From NCBI RefSeq assembly GCF_963082655.1, contig NC_081552.1, positions 62,236,930 through 62,300,929 on the forward strand: a stretch of 64,000 nt of DNA, read 5' to 3'. Every line of letters begins with the position of its first letter. Position 1 is the first letter of the stretch. The DNA is from Stomoxys calcitrans. Its lineage: Eukaryota > Arthropoda > Insecta > Diptera > Muscidae. Positions 10,578 through 20,716 of this stretch are shown one piece after another. Below the pieces are notes generated by a model. That model was not told where the DNA came from and did no database searches. It worked only from the letters and a program-made list of their open reading frames with translations. Both the position numbers and the translations under genes were made by a program.

Positions 10578-11252
10578 ATGGTAGCATTTCTTGACATTGA
10601 AGGTGCTTTCAATAATGTAAAACCGACGTCAATCATGACGGAGTTGGAGTTTCTAGGCATTAACTCTACCGTAAGAAAGTTTATTAATAACTTACTTACT
10701 AAAAAATTCATTGCGGCAGGCTTGGTATCTGTGGATCTAAAAAGATGGGTCAGCAGAGGAACTCCTCAAGGAGTTGTACTGTCTCCTCTACTTTGGAATA
10801 TAGCCATTAAAAATATATTATTGTCTCTGGAAGAAAAAGGCGTAAAAGTGGTGAATACTGATGATGTGGCAATTGCGGTTAGGGGAAAGTTTCCCAGCAC
10901 TCTAAGAGATATACTTCAGGAAGCTCTACGTGCAACAGCAAAGTGGGCTACCGAAAGTGGTTTGGGTATAAATCCGTACAAGACAGAAATAGTTCTTTTC
11001 AGCAGGAGATACAAGTTGCCTACAGTGGAGTCTGTCTTCTCGGGTGGAGAGAATGTTCCATTTACAGAAAGCGCAAAATACCTGGGTGTTTTGCTGGATC
11101 GGAAATTGAATTTCAAATCCAACATTTTGGAAAGAGCAAGAAGGGCCACTCTTGCCCTATACACCTGCAGAGAGCCATTGGTAAAATTTGGGTATTTAGA
11201 CCATTGGGTATGTACTGCATTTGTCAGACCTATTATGCTATATGATATATAG
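10578..11252 (+). pseudogene. Reverse transcriptase palm/thumb fragment of I/LOA-like element
   Basis: This 224-codon open stretch starts in palm motif A (FLDIEGAFNNV, with catalytic Asp). It continues with GTPQGVVLSPLLWN, the active-site region reading VNTDDVAIAV, then GLGINPYKTEIVLFSRRYK and AKYLGVLLDRKLNF. Where a Tyr-Ala or Phe-Ala precedes the Asp pair in active enzymes, this copy has Asn-Thr. It ends at a stop after RPIMLYDI. It is a deletion-bearing, non-functional fragment and gives the most secure identification of the element. Confidence 0.85.
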
Positions 11253-11560
11253 GTCTGGTGGACGGCTCTTCAAAAGTTCACCTACTGGTCAATACTTAAC
11301 CGGATCCAAAGGATGGCTTGTTTGTGCATCACAGCCGCACTAAGACGACACCATCTGATGCACTGAATTTTGTGCTACATCTTATGCCTCTGGATATTGT
11401 GGCTACCCAAATTGCAGCGACCACTGCCGTGAGGTTAAGGGAGCTTTCACATTGGTTATGTGGCGGCTACGGACACTATGTTATACTTGATACAATATCC
11501 GATGTTCCGGGGCGTGTAGATTACACTATACCTGAGCCGCTCTTTGATAAAAATTACCGA
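11253..11560 (+). pseudogene. RT-RNase H connection remnant
   Basis: After the stop the same element continues in shifted frames. The stretch from about 11,318 reads ALNFVLHLMPLDIVATQIAA and AVRLRELSHW, matching the region between RT and RNase H. At least one frameshift lies near 11,300-11,340. Confidence 0.6.
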
Positions 11561-11574
11561 ATTAAAAAAACCGA

Positions 11575-12075
11575 AAACCGCCCTCGACTCTCGCAGATCT
11601 CTCAACGAGATGGCTGAACAGTTTAAAATTCACCTGTTCTGGGTGCCGGGCCACAGATATATCCCAGGGAATTCTAAAGCAGACGAGCTTGCAAGACTAG
11701 GAACTACCTTACACACTCCAGGATAAGATAAGTTTTCAGGACCAGGCCCGATCTGAAACGAATGATAGATGGTCACAAAGAGGGGGCTGTGAGCATTTCA
11801 AAATTATGTGGCCCCATCTAGACTTGAAGAGGTCTACTGCTTTGCTGTCATTAGCTAGAACATACGTCTCAGTCATTGTGTCCGTCATGACTGGTCACTG
11901 CCTATTCGGAAAACATGCTGACAAACTGAAGGTTGCCAACAACGAGTTTTGCAGAAGCTGTAGGGACATCGAGGAAGAAGAGACTATAGAACACCTTCTG
12001 TGTGTGTGTCCCGCACTAGCAGTTAGAAGGAGTCCCACTTTAGGTTCTCATTTCTTTGAGAACCTTTCTGGATAA
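11575..12075 (+). pseudogene. RNase H C-terminal part and terminal Cys/His motif
   Basis: At 11,590-11,726 the frame contains FWVPGHRYIPGNSKADELAR, the last RNase H motif with its His and Asp. The N-terminal DGS-type motifs are missing. At 11,806-12,075 another frame gives MTGHCLFGKHADKL and CRSCRDIEEEETIEHLLCVC, the C-terminal Cys-rich segment usual after RNase H in I/LOA-type ORF2. A frameshift separates the two pieces. Confidence 0.78.
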
Positions 12076-12120
12076 GCGGATGTGTACATTCGCAAGTTAT
12101 TGGGCTTTTTAAAGCGATCT

Positions 12121-12166
12121 GGTAGGAACTAGAAGGCATCTTCGGTAGGAACTAGAAGGCATCTTC
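12121..12166. repeat. 23-bp direct tandem duplication
   Basis: Two identical 23-bp units, each starting GGTAGGAACTAGAAGG and ending GCATCTTC, lie head to tail in the 3' untranslated part of the I/LOA-like element. They are exact copies, so this duplication is later than most of the element's decay. Confidence 0.9.
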
Positions 12167-12236
12167 CTTCTTCTGTTCCTGTGGTATCACAATGGACGAA
12201 AATGTCTAAGTGAGACTGATGGCAGACTGCCGCTTA

Positions 12237-12255
12237 AACCTAACCTAACCTAACC
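12237..12255 (+). repeat. (AACCT)n 3' tail of the non-LTR element
   Basis: Just after the last element-like sequence come about four units of AACCT/TAACC. Several non-LTR elements end in short tandem repeats in place of poly(A), and the position fits. The unit is a permutation of the insect telomere repeat complement, but the run is far too short to be a telomere. Confidence 0.7.
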
Positions 12256-12257
12256 AT

Positions 12258-13345
12258 CTTTTAGTACCTAAATGTACAATTTAATGTACAAAAAATGTTA
12301 TGTTGGCCCAAAATGTATAGTCATGGCGTAGCAGTATTCCAATTTAGAGAGCTTTAGCTCACTCCGTTATGTACCATCGTTTAGTACCTAAATGTACAAT
12401 TTAATGTACAAACAAGTAAAAGAGTGCTAAGTTCGGCCAGGCCGAATCTTATATACCCTCCACCATGGAACGCATTTGTCGAGTTCTTTTCCCGGCATCT
12501 CTTCTTAGGCATAAAAGGATATAAGAAAAGATTTGCTCTGCTATTAGAGCGATATCAAGATATGGTCCGGTTTGGACCACAATTAAATTATATTTTGGAG
12601 ACCTGTGTAAAATGTCAGCCAATTCGAATAAGAATTGCGCCCTTTGGGGGCTCAAGAAGTAAAATAGAGAGATCGATTTATATGGGAGCCGTATCAGGCT
12701 ATAGACCTATTCAGACCATAATAAACACGTATGTTGATGGTCATGAGAGAATCCGTCGTACAAAATTTCAGGCAAATCGGATAATAACTGCGACCTCTAG
12801 AGGCTCAAGAAGTTATGGACTGATTTGAACTTTACTGGGCACAGTTGTTGGATATCATAACAAAACACATCGTGCAAAATTTCATTCTAATCGGATAAGA
12901 ATTGCGCACTCTAGAGGCTCAAGAAATCAAGACCCAAGATCGGTTTATATGGCAGCTATATTAAAACATGGACCGATATGGCCCATTTACAATACCAACC
13001 GACCTACACTAATAAGAAGTATTTGTGCAAAATTTCAAGCGGCTAGCTTTACTCCTTCGGAAGTTAGCGTGCTTTCGACAGACAGACGGACGGACGGACA
13101 GACGGACGGACAGACGGACGGACATGGCTAGATCGACATAAAATTTCACGACGATCAAGAATATATATACTTTATGGGGTCTCAGACGAATATTTCGAGT
13201 AGTTACAAACAGAATGACGAAATTAGTATACCCCCATCTTATGGTGGAGGGTATAAAAATGTTATGGTCGCCCAAAATGTATAGTCATGGCATAGCAGTA
13301 TCCCAATGTAGAGAGCTTTAGCTCACTCCGTTATGAAAGTTTGAG
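12258..13345. repeat. 121-bp tandem repeat, second unit split by a type A insertion
   Basis: Unit 1 (12,258-12,378) runs from TTTAGTACCTAAATGTAC to GCTCACTCCGTTATG. Unit 2 starts at 12,379 with the same sequence, is interrupted at about 12,411, and resumes at about 13,256 with AATGTTATGG through CTCCGTTATG. The uninterrupted unit supplies the empty site for the type A copy between the halves. Confidence 0.85.
12412..13258 (+). mobile_element. Complete compact type A element (about 847 bp)
   Basis: It reads ACAAGTAAAAG, the GC palindrome, TATACCCTCCACCAT at 12,452-12,466, the palindrome-end module, about three monomers, GACAGACGGAC repeats at 13,079-13,122, the TA-rich core and ATGGTGGAGGGTATA at the right. 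It lies in an A-run of the 121-bp repeat. Comparison with the intact repeat unit shows no target duplication beyond one or two ambiguous A residues. This is the cleanest reference copy in the window. The open frames inside it are repeat artefacts. Confidence 0.85.
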
Positions 13346-14176
13346 TACCTAAATATACAAAAAAAATATTATCAACTTGCCCCATATATTTTTTTAAGGT
13401 ACCATTTGCACCACAATTAGTACGTTTTCTTCTACAAGACGTATCTTTGTCAAGACTTCGATAATGTTAGTCAAAATACTTAATTTTAGAAGTCCCCCTT
13501 TGAAGATAAGCTATTCGTACTATTTTGCATTTTTTGGTACCAAAATGTACGAATTTTGAATAAATCATTAGTCACCCATTATATATTTCCTTCTTGTACC
13601 TACATGCCAAATTTCAGGCCTCTAGCCCCATCTGTAAAGAAAGTACCAAATTATTTAATCACACATCATATTTTCCTAGTTGTACCTGCATGCCAAACTT
13701 CAGACCTCTATCTCCATCTGTAATGAAAGTAGCAAATGGAAACATTTTTGATACCAAAATGTGCGAATGGTGAGCAAATCATTTATTTCTTAGTTGTACC
13801 TACATGCCAAATTTTAGACTTCAAGTTCCTTCTGAACAGAAAGTTCAAAATAGTACGAATTTGTACGAATTGTAAAAAGATCACAGTCACCCACCATATT
13901 TTTCCTAGTTGTACCTACATGCCAAATTTTAGACCTCTAGCTCCATCTGGAAAGAAAGTACCAAATGGCACCAATTTCGGTACGTTTTCTCCCGTTACCA
14001 GTACTATTTTTCTTCTCACCCCCATCCTTTTGTACCAGATGTCCTTTAAGTAAAATTTTAAAATTCTATCTCTATCCATCCATCCTGTACAAAGTTCACC
14101 CATTTCGTACCTTTTGATATTTTTTTAGTACTTGATTGTACAAATTTCCAAAAACCCTTATTTTCACCTAAATTAC
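13346..14176. repeat. GTACC-rich degenerate tandem repeat
   Basis: Diverged units with TGTACCTACATGCCAAATTT and an AGACCTCTAGCTCCATCTG-like block start at about 13,597, 13,681, 13,795 and 13,910 (spacings 84, 114, 115). The pairs GTACCAAA and GTACGAA recur throughout. The 121-bp repeats to the left share the GTACCTAAATGTAC word and are probably related. No coding similarity. Confidence 0.7.
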
Positions 14177-15150
14177 AAACAAGTAAAAAGGCATTAAGTT
14201 CGGCCGGACCGAACTTTGGATACCCACCACCTCGGCTATATATGTAAACCACCTTTCGTCAAAATCCGGTGAAAAAGGAATGCCTTATTCCCCATAGAAG
14301 CTATATGTAAATATGTTCCGATTTGATCCAAATACTAATAAGTACAAACCATTGTTCATTTGTGTATAACAAAATATTGGTCTTTTTAGTAGATATATCT
14401 ATGAAATAAACCGATCTGAACCATGGAGGTCGAAAAGCCTAATAAAGTCAATGTGTCAAATTTCAGTTAAATCGGATTATAAATGACCATTTTTTGGGGC
14501 AAAGACTTTAAATCGAGATATCGATCTATATGGCAGCTATATGCAAATCTTGATCGATTTAGATCAAATTGCCGAAATATGTGGAGAGGCTTAACTTAAC
14601 TCTCTGTCCCAAATTTCGGCAACATCGGACAATAAATGCGCCTTTTATAGGCCCAAAACATTTAATCGAGAGATCGGTCTACATGGCAGCTATATTTAAA
14701 TCTAGACCGATCTGTGCCATAATGCAGAGGTATTTCAAGAGACTTAACTTAATTTACTGGCCCAAATTTCGGCGACATCGGACAATTAATGCGCCTTTTA
14801 TGGACCCAAAACCTTAAATTGAGGGATCGGTCTATATGGCAGCTATATCCAAATCTGATCCGATCAGGGCCAAATTGAAGAAGGATGTCGAAGGGGCTAA
14901 GACAACACACTGTCTTGAATTTCAGCAAAATTGGATAATAAATGTGGCTTTTATTGGCCTTAGACCCTAAATTGGAGGATCGGTCTATATGGCAGCTATA
15001 TCCAAATCAGGACCGATCTGAGCCAAATTAACGAAGGATGTCGAGCGCCTTACACAACTCACTGTCCCAAATTTCAGCAAAATCGGATAAAAAATGTGGC
15101 TTTTATTGGCCTAAGACCCTAATTCGGCGGATCGGTTAACCTGCTTACCA
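14177..15150 (+). mobile_element. Type B element, palindrome end and monomers, right end missing
   Basis: It starts AACAAGTAAAAAGGC, then GC palindrome TTCGGCCGGACCGAA (one arm changed), TACCCACCACC and TATATATGTAAA. Five or so type B monomers follow on the strand reading GGATCGGTCTATATGGCAG. It breaks off after GGATCGGT into TAACCTGCTTACC. There is no microsatellite or right-end inverted repeat. Confidence 0.78.
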
Positions 15151-15385
15151 ATTGCGGTACTAACTTTTTTTTCACCAAACCTTAGTTTTTCGGAAAGCTA
15201 TCATTATTTTAGTACTTTACGTTCGCGCTGGGCAAATATAATCCTTTTCGTAGTTGTTCGTACTTTTTTGTACCTAAACATACGTGCCTATAACCAAGAC
15301 CAACATTCGTGCAAATTTCAGAATCCTAGCTGCAGCCGTTTGGGCTGGGCTATGATCACTCAGTCAGCTATCAAGCGTCTCTTCT
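15151..15385. other. GTACC-type repeat sequence
   Basis: Contains CGTACTTTTTTGTACCTAAAC and a diverged block ending CCTAGCTGCAGCCGT, related in wording to the GTACC repeats at 13,346-14,176. I see no gene or other element. Confidence 0.5.
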
Positions 15386-15719
15386 ATAAAGGGTGATTTT
15401 TGAAAAGCTATAGTCAAGTTTAAAAAAACACGGTCCAATGATGCCTCCAGCCTATAAACCGCACCAAACTGTGACTCTTTCTGGATGCATTGGTAGCTCT
15501 TTCAATGCTTTTGGCTGATATTCTCCCCAAAATCGACAATTCTGCTTATTTACGTACCCATTAAGTCAAAAATGAGCTTCGTTGTTCGTTTGTAAGACGA
15601 TTCATGGTTAAATTAGAGACCAAACTGAAGATGTTTGAAAGTGAAACGAAACACGAAACGTCAAGAGCTGTTTAAACCAATGTTCACAAAAAGATAATGG
15701 CTAAAATATCACCCTTTAT
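15386..15719 (-). mobile_element. Tc1/mariner internal-deletion derivative
   Basis: Inverted terminal repeats ATAAAGGGTGAT (15,386-15,397) and ATCACCCTTTAT (15,708-15,719) bound 334 bp, with TA dinucleotides at the ends as expected for this superfamily. On the minus strand an ATG at 15,605 begins MNRLTNEQR, a start I associate with an insect mariner-like transposase. After a large deletion a C-terminal piece follows with CRFWGEYQPKALKELP, HPE and TVWCGL, then a stop and AGGIIGP. It could only have moved using enzyme from a full-length relative. Confidence 0.82.
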
Positions 15720-15879
15720 TAAAAGAGGTTTTGTGTATAAAAAAAGTTTTCATTATTATGTTGTGTTAAAAAAAAAATTCATAAAATTTTATCTAAATAA
15801 AAAATTCATAAAAATGTCCCTCAAAAAAAATTTTTGGTGGGGCCCGGGCCTGAGCAAAAACGTTTCATTTTCATTTAGA
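15720..15879. other. A-rich non-coding stretch
   Basis: A-runs and T-rich words with no recognisable gene or repeat structure. It separates the mariner derivative from a type C copy. Confidence 0.5.
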
Positions 15880-16658
15880 AACCAGTAGGGAAAGGCAAAA
15901 GTCGGGCGGAGCCGACTGAATAATACCCTACACCTATCCTATAAGTACAAGGAGCTTCCACTTTTCTGCACCAATTCTGAATCAATTTTGATGGACCCCG
16001 GCGGATGTTTGCAAATGGGTTAAAACAATCCTCATCAAATTTCGAACAAATTTGTTTAAACTGTAATAACTACTGCTGACAAATGACAACATTATTGCAA
16101 ATTTCCAAAAATCTGACGAACATATAGAAGCTATATCTAAATCTGAACCAATTTCGACCCAATTTCCTAGATATTGTTGTAATCGTCAAGGAAAGCGTTG
16201 TGCAAAATTTTGGCAAGATTGGTCAAAATATGCGCCTTCAGTGGCTCTAGGAGTACAAATCGGAGGAAATACATATATGGCAGCAATATATAATTCTGAT
16301 AATAATACTAAAAGTCATAAGAATATCGTTCCTGCCAAATTTCGAAAGAATCGGTAAACAAATGAGCATTTTACTGCAATATTTCTCAAAATCCGACGAA
16401 CGTATATATAGGAGCTATACCTAAATTTGAACCGATTTTGAGAAAACATTTTAGATACTAATACAAAAAAGTGGCATGTGCACAATTTCGTGTCAATTTA
16501 TTAACCAATATGACCTGTACCTTGATTACAAAAATACTTGGACTCACAGACAGACCGACGGACATAGCTAAATCAAATCAGAAAGTGATTCTGAGTCGAT
16601 CGGTATACTTATTTGCAAACAAATGCACAAACTTATAATACCCTGTACCACAGGGTAA
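15880..16658 (+). mobile_element. Type C element
   Basis: It starts ACCAGTAGGGAAAGGC, followed by the palindrome-like AAGTCGGGCGGAGCCGACT and AATACCCTACACC. Diverged monomers contain TATATCTAAATCTGAACC and ATATGGCAGCAATATA. Near the right are short GACAGACAGACCGACGGAC and the core ATAGCTAAATC, then TATAATACCCTGTACCACAG. It has the same plan as types A and B with different sequence. The right-end hairpin is shorter than in the copy at 42,622, so it is slightly truncated. Confidence 0.75.
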
Positions 16659-16799
16659 TGTTCCCACAGGTAAAATGTTCCCTTAAAAAAGAACTTTATT
16701 GAAATTTTGCCTTTGAAAACATTATTTCCCGGGATGGGCACGGCCCCATCCCGCCCATGGCTACGTTCCTGGAACATATGTAAGGTGGTATTTCGATTT
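16659..16799. other. Short unassigned spacer
   Basis: No gene or repeat recognised. GCCCATCCCG occurs close to GGGATGGGCACGG, giving a weak GC-rich inverted repeat. Confidence 0.4.
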
Positions 16800-17020
16800 A
16801 ACATCTGAAGACCCTTGAAACACCAAATATTATTCGATTTGCCTGAAATTTTGCACGTGGTGTTCTGTTACATCTTCCAAGGACCATACAATGTACGGTC
16901 TTAATCGGTCTTTAACCCGATATAGTTCCCATATAAACCTACTTCCCGATTTGACTTCCAGAGCCTCAATTGTAGGCCGATTTGGTTTAAATTTTGTGTG
17001 TAGTGTTCTGTTAGGACCCC
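16800..17020 (-). mobile_element. Old type A monomer fragment
   Basis: About one and a half diverged monomers are visible: TTATTCGATTTGCCTGAAATT, a CCGATATAGTTCCCATATAAA block and GATTTGGTTTAAATTTTG. There are no element ends. The divergence is well above that of neighbouring copies, so this is an old relic. Confidence 0.6.
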
Positions 17021-18907
17021 TTCCTTTCTTCTTTTATTCGTTATCCATTCCGGATTAAACTAATTCTAGACACCACATTAATCCCTTACACCCTAACAAA
17101 CCTTCCTTGACATCTTTTTTTGTTACAATACAGTTAAGTAAAATTCTCTTGTTATTGTAGTCATGGTTGCGTTATTGTTATGTTTACATGGGCATACTCA
17201 CATTTTAAGCTATGCCAACCATAGCAGTTTTTATGTATTTTTCTTTTCTCCGCAAGTTTTTCGTGGTCCTCCTACAACTCGTCCATCTCCATCCAATGGA
17301 GGTACCATGTGGCCCAGGTTGAAGCATGTTCCTTCCCGGTCAAACATCCGGTGTCACTTGTAGAGATTTCTGTTGTTGTGGTATGTCCATGCAGGGAGGG
17401 CAAAAAGATGGCCACGCATTTTCCTCTGCTGGGAAAGGCTCGATTTTTTTTTTGATTACTCATCAAGTTCACCTCCTTCATTCATTCGTTCATTCATTGT
17501 CTTTACTTTGGCACGGCTTTCGGCAGTTGTAAAAATTTACCGATTTTTGTTTTACATCTTGCCAAGGCCATAATATTGTGATACGCATGCGGAGGAAGCT
17601 AGAATTTGTTGGCCAAACCATAAAAAGGCAGCACTGTATGGCTCATTACGGAATGCTGTAGACCGTGATTTGGCCACCTCAAGCAACAGAGTGGTGACGA
17701 ACGAAGCAAAGTTTTGCGAGTACAGTCATCTTTCCGCCCGTCCATGCAACTTCAATTTTTTTTAAGGGTGCCCATAAAGTGATTTCAGTTTGTGAAATTA
17801 TTGAAACCATAAAAGATTGATAGACCACAGCATGATGGTCTTGAAAGGGGAGGGGCGTAGGTGTCGTGGTGAAGGCAATGGCAGCAATTTAAATTATGAA
17901 GGCCAACTTGGGCTGCAGCCCTTATCCATAATAAATTCACTTAAAGTGTTATTAAATTCATAAAGGCAGGAAGACAGTTTGGTATGGTTGAGAGGTAGGT
18001 ACATAGGTTGGGATCTTTTTCATCTTGGGCCCACTTTCTTCTATATTATTTTTTACGCTTGGTATTATTAAACCAATTTCCGCTCTTATTCATACCATTT
18101 TTACTGCCAATCCAGAAAATGTAGTTATTTTTTCCCTTCGCGCTGTGCGACCACTCTTCTCATCGAATTTAATGTTATTTGAATATAATCAAATTATTCT
18201 GCATAATGTAATTTGTTTTTGAGTTGGCTCTGGATCATCATAGAGGAACATAAACCATTTCCTTTCTTTCTGGCAAGAAGGTTTCAATAGCTTTTAAGGT
18301 ATTAAATGGTGCAGACACAAGTGCTTGAGTGTCTATGAAAGCAGATGTTACGAAAAGGTGTACATTTTTTTTATGATTCAAATATAGTGTAACAGCTAAT
18401 AAAACACTTGGTTGGAAGGTCGTAAATATTTGGGACTTACAAATATTTCCATAACACTAAAATGTGTCGTTGGTTATGTGGGGATGTGGGGAAAAGGGTC
18501 GTTTAATTAAGTTATTTTTTAATAAATTTCAATTGCTTAGTTCTTCAGTCTTTGGAATCATACTCAAAGAATATTAGAATATTAAACCAAACCAAAAGAT
18601 GAGATTATTGTTTGAACCATTAAACAAATTAAATTTGTATACCCTTCATTCCTTTGACAATCATGGACATAACTAATTCCGACCTCACAGAGCATATAAA
18701 TTGTATGCTTCATCGCATTTAAGTTGTAAGATTGGGATATTTTTGGTAGTATCTCATTTTTACATTGGGATCCGACCACCAACCCATAATTCTCTCAGCG
18801 CACTAATACTGAAGAACATTAATTAACCGCGAGTCGAGTACAACCTTGACTTGTCTTTGTATACCCTTATACTTCCCGACGTATAGTGGAATAGATTCGA
18901 AAAAAAA
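17021..18907. other. Plain non-coding region without recognisable element
   Basis: About 1.9 kb of mixed-composition DNA. Short frames exist (for example on the plus strand at 17,163-17,363 and 18,025-18,222), but none shows a motif, family resemblance or consistent codon pattern. A short imperfect TTCATTCG/TTCATTCA run lies near 17,480. It may be single-copy intergenic or intronic sequence and is the longest stretch outside the LTR element not obviously repetitive. Confidence 0.5.
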
Positions 18908-19786
18908 AACAAGTAAAAGCGTGCTAAGTTCGGCCGGGCCGAATCTTATATACCCTCCACCATGGATCGCATTTGTCGAGTTCTTTTCCCGGCATCTCTT
19001 CTTTGGCAAAACAGGATATAAGAAAAGATTTGCTATGCTATTAGAGCGATATCAAGATATGGTCCAGTTTGGACCACAATTCAATTATATGTTGGAGACC
19101 TTTGTAAAATGTCAGCCAATTCGAATAAGAATTGCGCTCTTTGTGAGCTCAAAAAGTAAAATAGAGAGATCGATTTATATGGGAGCTGTATCGGGCTATA
19201 GACCGTTTCAGACCATAATAAAGACGTATGTTGACGGTCATGAGAGAATCCGTCGTACAAAATTTCATCCCAATCGGATAAGAATTGCGCACTCTAGAGG
19301 CTCAAGAAGTCAAGACCCAAGATCGGTTTATAAGGCAGCTATATCAGGTTATGGACCGATTTGAACCATACTAGGCACAGTTGTTGGATATCATAACAAA
19401 ACACGTCGTGCAAAATTTCAATCCAATCGGATAAGAAATGCGCACTCTAGAGGCTCAAGAAGTCGAGACCCAAGATCGGTTTATATGGCAGCTATATCAA
19501 AACATGGAGCGACATGGCCCATTTACAATACCAACCGACCTACACTAATAAGAAGTATTTGTGCAAAATTTCAAGCGACTAGCTTTACTCCTTCGGAAGT
19601 TAGCGTGCTTTCGACAGACAGACGGACGGACGGACGGACAGACGGACGGACATGGCTAGATTGACATAAAATTTCACGACGATCAAGAATATATATACTT
19701 TATGGGGTCTCAGACGAATATTTCGAGTAGTTACAATCAGAATGACGAAATTAGTATACCCCCCATCTTATGGTGGAGGGTATAAA
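18908..19786 (+). mobile_element. Complete compact type A element (about 880 bp)
   Basis: The left end follows an A-run: ACAAGTAAAAG, GC palindrome, TATACCCTCCACCAT, the palindrome-end module, three to four monomers, a GACAGACGGAC array at about 19,614-19,650, the TA core and ATGGTGGAGGGTATA. The right terminus abuts type B sequence. It is nearly the same length as the copy at 12,412. Confidence 0.82.
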
Positions 19787-20643
19787 ATAAACCGATCTGA
19801 ACCATATACGACATGTATGTTGAAAAGCCTAACATAAGTCACTATTAAAAATTTCAATGAAATTGGATTATAAATGCGCCTTTTATGGGGCCAAGACTTT
19901 AAATCGAGATATAGGTCTACATTGCAGCTATATCCAAATCTGAACCGATTAGGGGCAAGTTGCACAAAAATGTCGACGAGCCTAACACAAAGCACTGTCT
20001 CAAATTTCAGCGACATCGGACAATAAATGCGTTTTTTATGGGCCCAAAACCTATTACAACCTAGATATCGCTCTATATGGCAGCTATATCCAAATCTGAA
20101 CAGATCTGGGCCAAATTGAAGAAAGATGTCGAAGGGCCTAAGACAACTCACTGTCCCAAACTTCAGTAAAATCGGATAATAAATGTGGGTTTTATGGGCC
20201 TAAGACCCTAAATCGGAGGATCGTTCTATATGGCAGCTATATCCAAATCTGGACCGATCTGGGCCAAATTGACGAAGGACATCGACGGGCCTAACATAAT
20301 TCACTGTCCCGAATTTCATCAAAATCGGATAATAAAAATGGCTTTTGTGGGCCCAAGACCCTAAATTTAAGGATCGGTCTATATGGCAGCTATATCCAAA
20401 TCTGAACCGATCTAGTCAAAATTGACGAAGGATGCCGAAGAGCCTAACACAACTCACTGTTCCAAATTTCAGTGAAATCGGATAATAAATGTGGCTTTTA
20501 TGGGCCTTAGACCCTAAATCGGAGGATCAGTCTATATGGCAGCTATATCCAAATCTGGACCGATCAGAGCCAAATTGACGATGGATGTCGAAGGGCCTAA
20601 AACAAATGAATATACCCCCATCCTTCGGTGGTGGGTATAAAAA
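19787..20643 (+). mobile_element. Type B element lacking its palindrome end
   Basis: It starts mid-monomer with AAACCGATCTGAACC and runs through about five type B monomers (GGATCGGTCTATATGGCAG). It ends at a shortened right end ATACCCCCATCCTTCGGTGG and GTGGGTATAAAAA. The microsatellite and core normally before the end are missing, so this is an internally deleted copy. Confidence 0.72.
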
Positions 20644-20716
20644 CGGCTGAACCGATTACCTTGAAATTTTCACAGATTGTGTAGGTTGGTCTGGAAGTAA
20701 ACATTGGCTATATAAT
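20644..20716. other. Short spacer
   Basis: About 70 bases, AT-rich, with CGGCTGAACCGATTACC. No feature assigned. Confidence 0.4.

Larger units (their letters stand above)
8597..12255 (+). mobile_element. Decayed RNase H-bearing non-LTR retrotransposon (I/LOA-like)
   Basis: Fragments appear in the correct order for one element: ORF1 end, endonuclease, linker, reverse transcriptase, RNase H tail, C-terminal Cys/His motif and a 3' tail of AACCT repeats at about 12,237-12,255. Several frameshifts, stops and internal deletions separate them, so no protein is made. An RNase H domain after RT points to the I/LOA group and not to Jockey; the exact clade is uncertain. A type A terminus borders the left end; the true 5' end is not identifiable. 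Confidence 0.82.

Noticed and set aside
12237..12255. Telomeric repeat remnant
   Set aside because: Only about four units, at the 3' end of a non-LTR element, in an order of flies lacking TTAGG telomeres.
13736..14053. A 105-codon frame in the GTACC repeats
   Set aside because: Low-complexity translation of degenerate tandem units.
17163..18222. Short frames in the plain region 17,021-18,907
   Set aside because: None has a recognisable domain, signal peptide plus mature chain, or splice-consistent structure.
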